Source of the DNA: Ypsolopha sequella
Lineage: Eukaryota > Arthropoda > Insecta > Lepidoptera > Ypsolophidae
Length of the DNA stretch: 64,000 nucleotides
Direction: 5' to 3'
Assembly: GCA_934047225.1 (NCBI GenBank)
Contig: OW203985.1
Location: forward strand, 10,867,501 to 10,931,500
Under the pieces are notes generated by a model that was not told the origin of the DNA, made no database searches, and was given only the letters and a program-made list of their open reading frames with translations. A program made the position numbers and the translations under genes. Each line of letters starts with the position of its first letter. The first letter of the stretch is position 1. This document shows, in pieces, positions 59,284-64,000 of the stretch.

Positions 59284-62200
59284 TAATTAGATAAAGATGT
59301 TTTTGACACAGGGGCTATTTTGGTGAAATTCGAATAATATTCTTTATAGGACCATCCTGTGTCAATCAGTATGGAGTTGGAGAGCCAAGTAGCACGAATC
59401 TTTCGACAGCAACCAAACCTTGTTTCTCACCAAGTTTGTAGTATATCAATAAAAGTACATATCAATAGATAGTACCAAATGTGGGTAAAACCGAAACAAA
59501 ATATAGAAATTGCTGTCAAGAAAAAACCAATAGATGTGCTTGTAATTAAAAACTTTCATGGTTTTTTCATGGGCGCGTGACAACCCTACAAAAATGCAGG
59601 TAATGTGCTTGGCTAGTCCATTGAAAGAAGACACTGTGTTAACAATTTGTTCCCTTCAAGAAAAAATCTTACTAGACAAACACCGAAGACTCACGAAAAT
59701 CACATTATCCTAATCCCACCATCCGTCTCGCGAAAGGCGGCTAATTCTTAGCACATGTCTATAATTTTTTGCTTCACAAATAAAGTGAACTTTAAGCGTG
59801 TCAGTTTCTGTGTTTGCTCCTCCTGTCTTTTACTGCTAACTTTAACTGCTTTTTGCCCGGTTCATTAGTTATGGGGCGTCATAACGGTGTACATAAACGA
59901 TGCAGAGCAGTAGTTGAATTTACTCCAACCATAGCAGCAGTAAAGTCCAACAGTTCAGAGACATTAAATGTGGTATTCCACTATCTTTCTTGTTTCACGT
60001 TGTGGTTCTGCTTGTTTTACTAACTTAATTAAGTTTTAAAAGAGTAGAGTCAAGTTATGAAAGAGTTTTTATCATATTTGACAGTCACAGCGGGCATGCA
60101 CAATTAGCCAAAAAACGACTAGCTGACACGTAATAACGAAACGGCCTCAAATTGCAAAGGGGGTCTCAAAATTAAACACGTGCTCGAAATTTCGAAAATC
60201 AAGATTGCATCCTGAGGGAGCCAATCACGGCCATTAGAATTAGATATTTGAAATTCGAACGGTTATCGAGTTACTTAGGGTGGCAGTAACGAGCTCTCGT
60301 CATATTCACGGCCTCTTTTCGATATAATTACTAGTAATTTTGTGCAATCACGAGAACTTAACAAAGCCGATTACCTAAGATCAGTTACACTAGAACAGAT
60401 TTGGATAAGATCAAAGGGAAGCTCAAACTCTTTTGATTTTGATGTCGTTGTTGACACACCATATGCGTTGCAAAAGAATGTTTAAATCTATCGCTCATAT
60501 CAAAGGAAACCTCAAATGCGACCGTAAACCTAAATTCTCACACGAACTGAGTGCAATCGAATGTTTTTAACGAATAAAAGTTTACGGTTCACAGAGCTCA
60601 GAGAGCTATCAATTCTAAAGTATCACTTTCAGTCAGACAGATTCACAAAAAATATAACAAACTTCACAGTTCAAACGGACCAACACATTTCATGTTGCTG
60701 AGAAGAAATCGGTCAGACGACCCGGACGTGTGACTTAAATGCGAAAGCCATGTTGCCGATATTTTTGTTTTTTTTTTTCTTACGTCGCGTGTCAACATGT
60801 GCCTCTAGCAAAAATTAGCAGGGGGACATAGTTCACCCTAGCAAACTTTTTCTATAACAAAGATTTTTGAACAATAGAGCGTAACTACTCAAATGGAAGT
60901 TTTAAAATCACCCCTCTCGTTGCGTAGGCGACGACTATGTGGCGACGCTGTCAATGTCGAGGCATTTCATTTAGGTTCATTAAATCTTGTTTTATTAAAC
61001 TTTAGCTTTGTCACTGAAACAAACTAAAATTTTATAGTGCACAAAAGTTTTCAAATTTTATTAATTTTATGGAACGAAACCTCTTCTGATATAACATGAC
61101 GTAAATATTATTGGAGACATTCATGAATATGATCTTAAACGAGTTTCCTAGACTTCCAATAACTTAACGCACAACTATGCAATAAAGTCAGTTTTATATG
61201 CGATAAAGCATCGCATCAAGATCAACATAAACAATATTTTATGTTCTTCGCAATCTGCTAAATCTTATTTTTATATCACGTTGGATGCATTTACAAAGTT
61301 TGTCGTATCTTCGCTGGTATATAGGTCTTTTATGAGGTTGACAGCGATTTATTGCTGTGACACTGGGTGCTGTATGGTCAGTATTTTTTGTGCGGCTCTG
61401 GCGAGGTATCATTCATTCATGTGCCACCTCGTGGATGTTATCTATTTATCTTCTCTTCACAACGAATTTTGTATTTTGGAAGCTGGTGTAGAAATTTACC
61501 TTGAGAAATGTATGTTTTAGTTACTTTCGATTTCTTTAGTTTCACGATGAAACCAAATTGTTATGAAATATTTATTATAAGTTTATTATAATTTATTGAA
61601 TGTAATTATTTTCTTTGGAAAATAACAATTCTTTGTTATATCAGTAACAAAAGATCGACCTAGAATATCCTTAATTGCAAAAGTAACGATTTATAAGCAA
61701 AAATACAGGCCGATAGCAAATCGAATGGAGATTCAATTATAGATTAGCCCTTGTAACGGACCGCATTCACAATGTTGGGACACGTGAATAAATAAACACA
61801 ATTACGTCACACAAAGAATAATCCCTATAGATTCCCTTTACAAAAACAACTTTCCGTCTAAAAATCCACGCAGTCCATTCCCTTAGTTCATTCTCCCGAA
61901 AATCGGACACCAAATCGAATTTTTTTGCTGATCGATTTTTACGTTCCGAAATAATGGCAAGGCGCAACAATAGACATACATCAATTCGAGTGTCAAAAAC
62001 TAACATCTGCGCGTTTTGTTGTAAACATAGTAAAATAGTTAGGGACCCAAGCAGCATCCTTGGGGGAACCCGTGCTTTGGCAAGCCTGTGTTTATGGCTC
62101 ATTATTATTGTGCACCGCTTAAGAGTAGCTGCAAATGACATACTCAACCTATTATTAAAATAAACCGTAGCAGTAAGGTCTTTTGTTAGGAAATTTTAAA

Positions 62201-62499
62201 ATAAAGCTCGTGTGCTTGTAGGAAATTACAGTGGGTGGGTCCGGGCAAGACTGTTAGTTGCCTTTCATTAAACCTACCAACTACCTACACGAACGACATA
62301 GGTACGTAGGTACTTGCAGTGTCGAGTGTTTACTCAGTAATCGATACGAACGAAGCTGCAGTATGAAGGGTGATATAAAAATCCAATGTTTTTAGAGACA
62401 CGTGCGCTTACCACTTGCATTCAAAAAGTAGTAAAGTCCTTCAGAATAGATCCCCTGTATTTCTTTGGTCAAATCTTAAAGTCAATGTTTTTTGCACAG
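59284..62499. other. No gene seen (end of Robo intron)
   Basis: Intronic sequence with little repeat content. A scrap of the unclassified repeat (TTCACCCTAGCAAACTTTTT) lies at about 60834. The less AT-rich part 60080-60620 might be regulatory. A 126-codon minus-strand frame at 61767-62147 has no recognisable domain. Confidence 0.5.
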
Positions 62500-62829
62500 G
62501 TCCAGTAAATGGGGGTCTAAGCGACGACTATGTAGGAGGTGGAGAAGCGCCCTACATAATCGAACAGCCTTTGGACGTAACTGTGGCCCGCCACCAGCCT
62601 GCGACTTTGAACTGTAGAGCTGGAGGCTCCCCCAATCCTACTATTCGATGGTACAAAGGAGGGGTGCTCGTCGTATCTGACACGCATAGAAGTCTACTGC
62701 CAGCTGGTGGGTTGTTCTTTCTGAGAGCAACACACGGGAGGGCTCATTCTGATGCTGGAGTCTACTGGTGTGAAGCGACCAATCCATATGGAACAGCACG
62801 GAGTAGAAATGCCACACTACATGTTGCTG
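62500..62829 (+). CDS. robo (robo2/leak-like): Roundabout-family receptor, Ig1 exon
   Basis: The acceptor TTTTTTGCACAG ends at 62499 and the donor GTAAGT starts at 62830. The exon is 330 bases and phase 1-1. After a Gly-rich linker (PVNGGLSDDYVGGGE) it encodes a complete first Ig domain. The first cysteine is in LNCRAGG, the tryptophan in IRWYKGG, LPAGGLFFLR follows, and the second cysteine is in YWCEATNPYG before ARSRNATLHVA. Ig1 is the main Slit-binding domain in Robo receptors. The LPAGGLFFL, YWCEA and ARSRNATL motifs resemble insect Robo2/leak more than Robo1, judged from memory of the family. The protein is a plasma-membrane receptor for axon guidance. Confidence 0.85.
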
Positions 62830-63286
62830 GTAAGTTGGAGTTCGTAGCTTCACTATATACTGAATCTTTGAAACCGAAGTCAATGGCTCGAATTTCTATC
62901 GGAGGTTCAGTAGGTGCGAGAGACTATACATGTGAAGTTTCAGGCGAATCAGATAAGGTAATGGCTGGTCACGTGACATCGAGAATCGTATTAATATGTG
63001 AGTAAAATTTCGATTGATTTTGATTCAGTTGTGTGGGTGATGGACACCGTGCGTGTATGTATAGCTTTGGATTCATCGTGTAAAGACCTCGCACACAACA
63101 GAATCAAATTTTACTCATTTATTATCAATGTAACGTGACCTGTCATAACCTTGTCTGATCCACCTTAAACATCAGATATTGTAGTCTCTATCACCTACTG
63201 GACCTCCTTAGAAATTCAGGCGGTTAAATAAATTTCACCTGATATTATAGTCATAGTGAGTATCACTAATGGGTCCTTTGTTGCAG
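62830..63286 (+). other. Robo intron 2 (457 bp)
   Basis: A short intron with GTAAGT donor and a TTTGTTGCAG acceptor. Nothing else is seen in it. Confidence 0.8.
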
Positions 63287-63440
63287 TTATCCGTGAAGAC
63301 TTTAGACTGGAGCCAGTGACAACGCAGACAGCACAAGGCGAGACCGTTATACTAGAATGTTCTCCACCGAGAGGCTCGCCGGAACCATCGGTTTATTGGA
63401 AGAAGAATGGGCAGACACTGCATTTTGATGGAGATTCGAG
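63287..63440 (+). CDS. robo (robo2/leak-like): Roundabout-family receptor, first part of Ig2
   Basis: The acceptor TTGTTGCAG ends at 63286 and the donor GTACTT begins at 63441. The phase-1 start joins the Ig1 exon and gives VIREDFRLEP, the conserved Ig1-Ig2 linker of Robo proteins. The first Ig2 cysteine is in ILECSPP, followed by RGSPEP, the tryptophan in VYWKKNG and QTLHFDGDSR. The exon ends in phase 2 within the domain. The rest of Ig2 with its second cysteine, plus Ig3-5, the fibronectin repeats and the transmembrane and cytoplasmic parts, lie beyond the window. AQGE, PRGSPEP and KNGQTL again favour the Robo2/leak-like group. Confidence 0.85.
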
Positions 63441-64000
63441 GTACTTACAAATAAATTTATACTTATTTTGTATCTTATTGGTTTAATTCAGTGCATATGT
63501 GATGCATTATAAATTCATCTTAATTTGTCACTTCAAATAATTTTTGTGACGAAATTTAACTTTATCAATGGCAATGCAAAATTCTAGCTCTTTCGGCTTC
63601 AGTATTCTTCAGTAATGGCACTAATAAACAAACACCAAAGTAATAAGGGTTCCTGCTCTTTTACGGAATTCTAAAAAGCAAGTACAAAATTTTAGGATGC
63701 TGCCAAGATTCGAAAGAATCTTTTTAACCCTAGACACCTAACGTTCTCGCTTACCCTATTAAACCTAACCATTCGTCGATTTAACGAAATTTTTTTTAAG
63801 AAGTAAAATTTTAACCAAATTTAATTTTTTTGTTATTTTTATTACTTAAATATATCAAATTCATTGATTATGTTATCAAAGAAATCTATTTATTACATAG
63901 TTTTGCTTATTTTTCTTAAAGTTTACAATGGCACAAGTTGCCAAAAAAAATATGACAGTCATCTTATAAATAAAAAAAAATACTTAAAATTGCCTTTTCC
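63441..64000 (+). other. Start of Robo intron 3
   Basis: AT-rich intron sequence after the GTACTT donor. No further exon is visible before the window ends. Confidence 0.65.

Larger units (their letters stand above)
45218..62499 (+). other. Robo first coding intron (~17.3 kb)
   Basis: GTACGT at the 5' end and a TTTTTTGCACAG acceptor at 62499 bound it, and both flanking exons agree in phase. It hosts an unclassified repeat, LINE remnants, a young gypsy-type element, foldbacks and a Helitron-like end. A large first intron is common in axon-guidance genes and often holds enhancers. Confidence 0.65.

Noticed and set aside
61767..62147. 126-codon open frame, minus strand
   Set aside because: No recognisable domain, overlaps another short frame on the plus strand and lies in the Robo intron; likely chance.
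62641..62883. 80-codon minus-strand frame opposite the Ig1 exon
   Set aside because: Shadow of the Robo coding exon on the other strand.

Overview
The window looks like nuclear DNA from an insect, most probably a moth or butterfly. It is AT-rich, has no bacterial-style gene packing, and carries tRNA-derived SINEs, LINE tails ending in (ATT)n, Helitron-like ends in CTAG|T, Tc1/mariner-type and hAT-type MITEs, a BEL/Pao element and a Ty3/gypsy (errantivirus-type) element. The species is an inference from repeat style and cannot be named.

The only host gene I can support is the 5' part of a roundabout (Robo) axon-guidance receptor on the + strand. Its exons are a 5'UTR/signal-peptide exon (45063-45217), an Ig1 exon (62500-62829) and the first part of Ig2 (63287-63440). 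All three have good splice sites and matching phases. The gene continues beyond the right edge, and any further 5'UTR exons and the promoter lie upstream and were not located. Sequence motifs fit the Robo2/leak-like group best. The first coding intron is about 17.3 kb and is packed with repeats.

Layout: 1 to about 3.2 kb holds the 3' part of a BEL/Pao retrotransposon with an internal deletion. From 3.2 to 45 kb there is gene-poor sequence with SINEs, MITEs, foldback elements, a Helitron/LINE nest, an inverted pair of non-autonomous Tc1/mariner elements (27.6-33.5 kb), a dead mariner transposase (36.2-37.3 kb) and one unrecognised coding-like segment (about 38.2-37.9 kb, minus). From 45 to 62.5 kb lies the Robo exon and its large intron. 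That intron contains a gypsy-type element (47489-53689) in the same orientation as the gene. Its two 164-bp LTRs look identical by eye and it is flanked by a 4-bp target duplication, so it is young. Its gag is intact, its pol is broken by one small frameshift inside the integrase, and its env is a remnant.

I found no operon-like or clearly new biochemical system. The most unusual material is structural: several long hairpin/foldback units, two of which share a CGAG..GCGAG-type core, a multi-copy unclassified interspersed repeat, and a young retroelement inside a developmental gene's intron.
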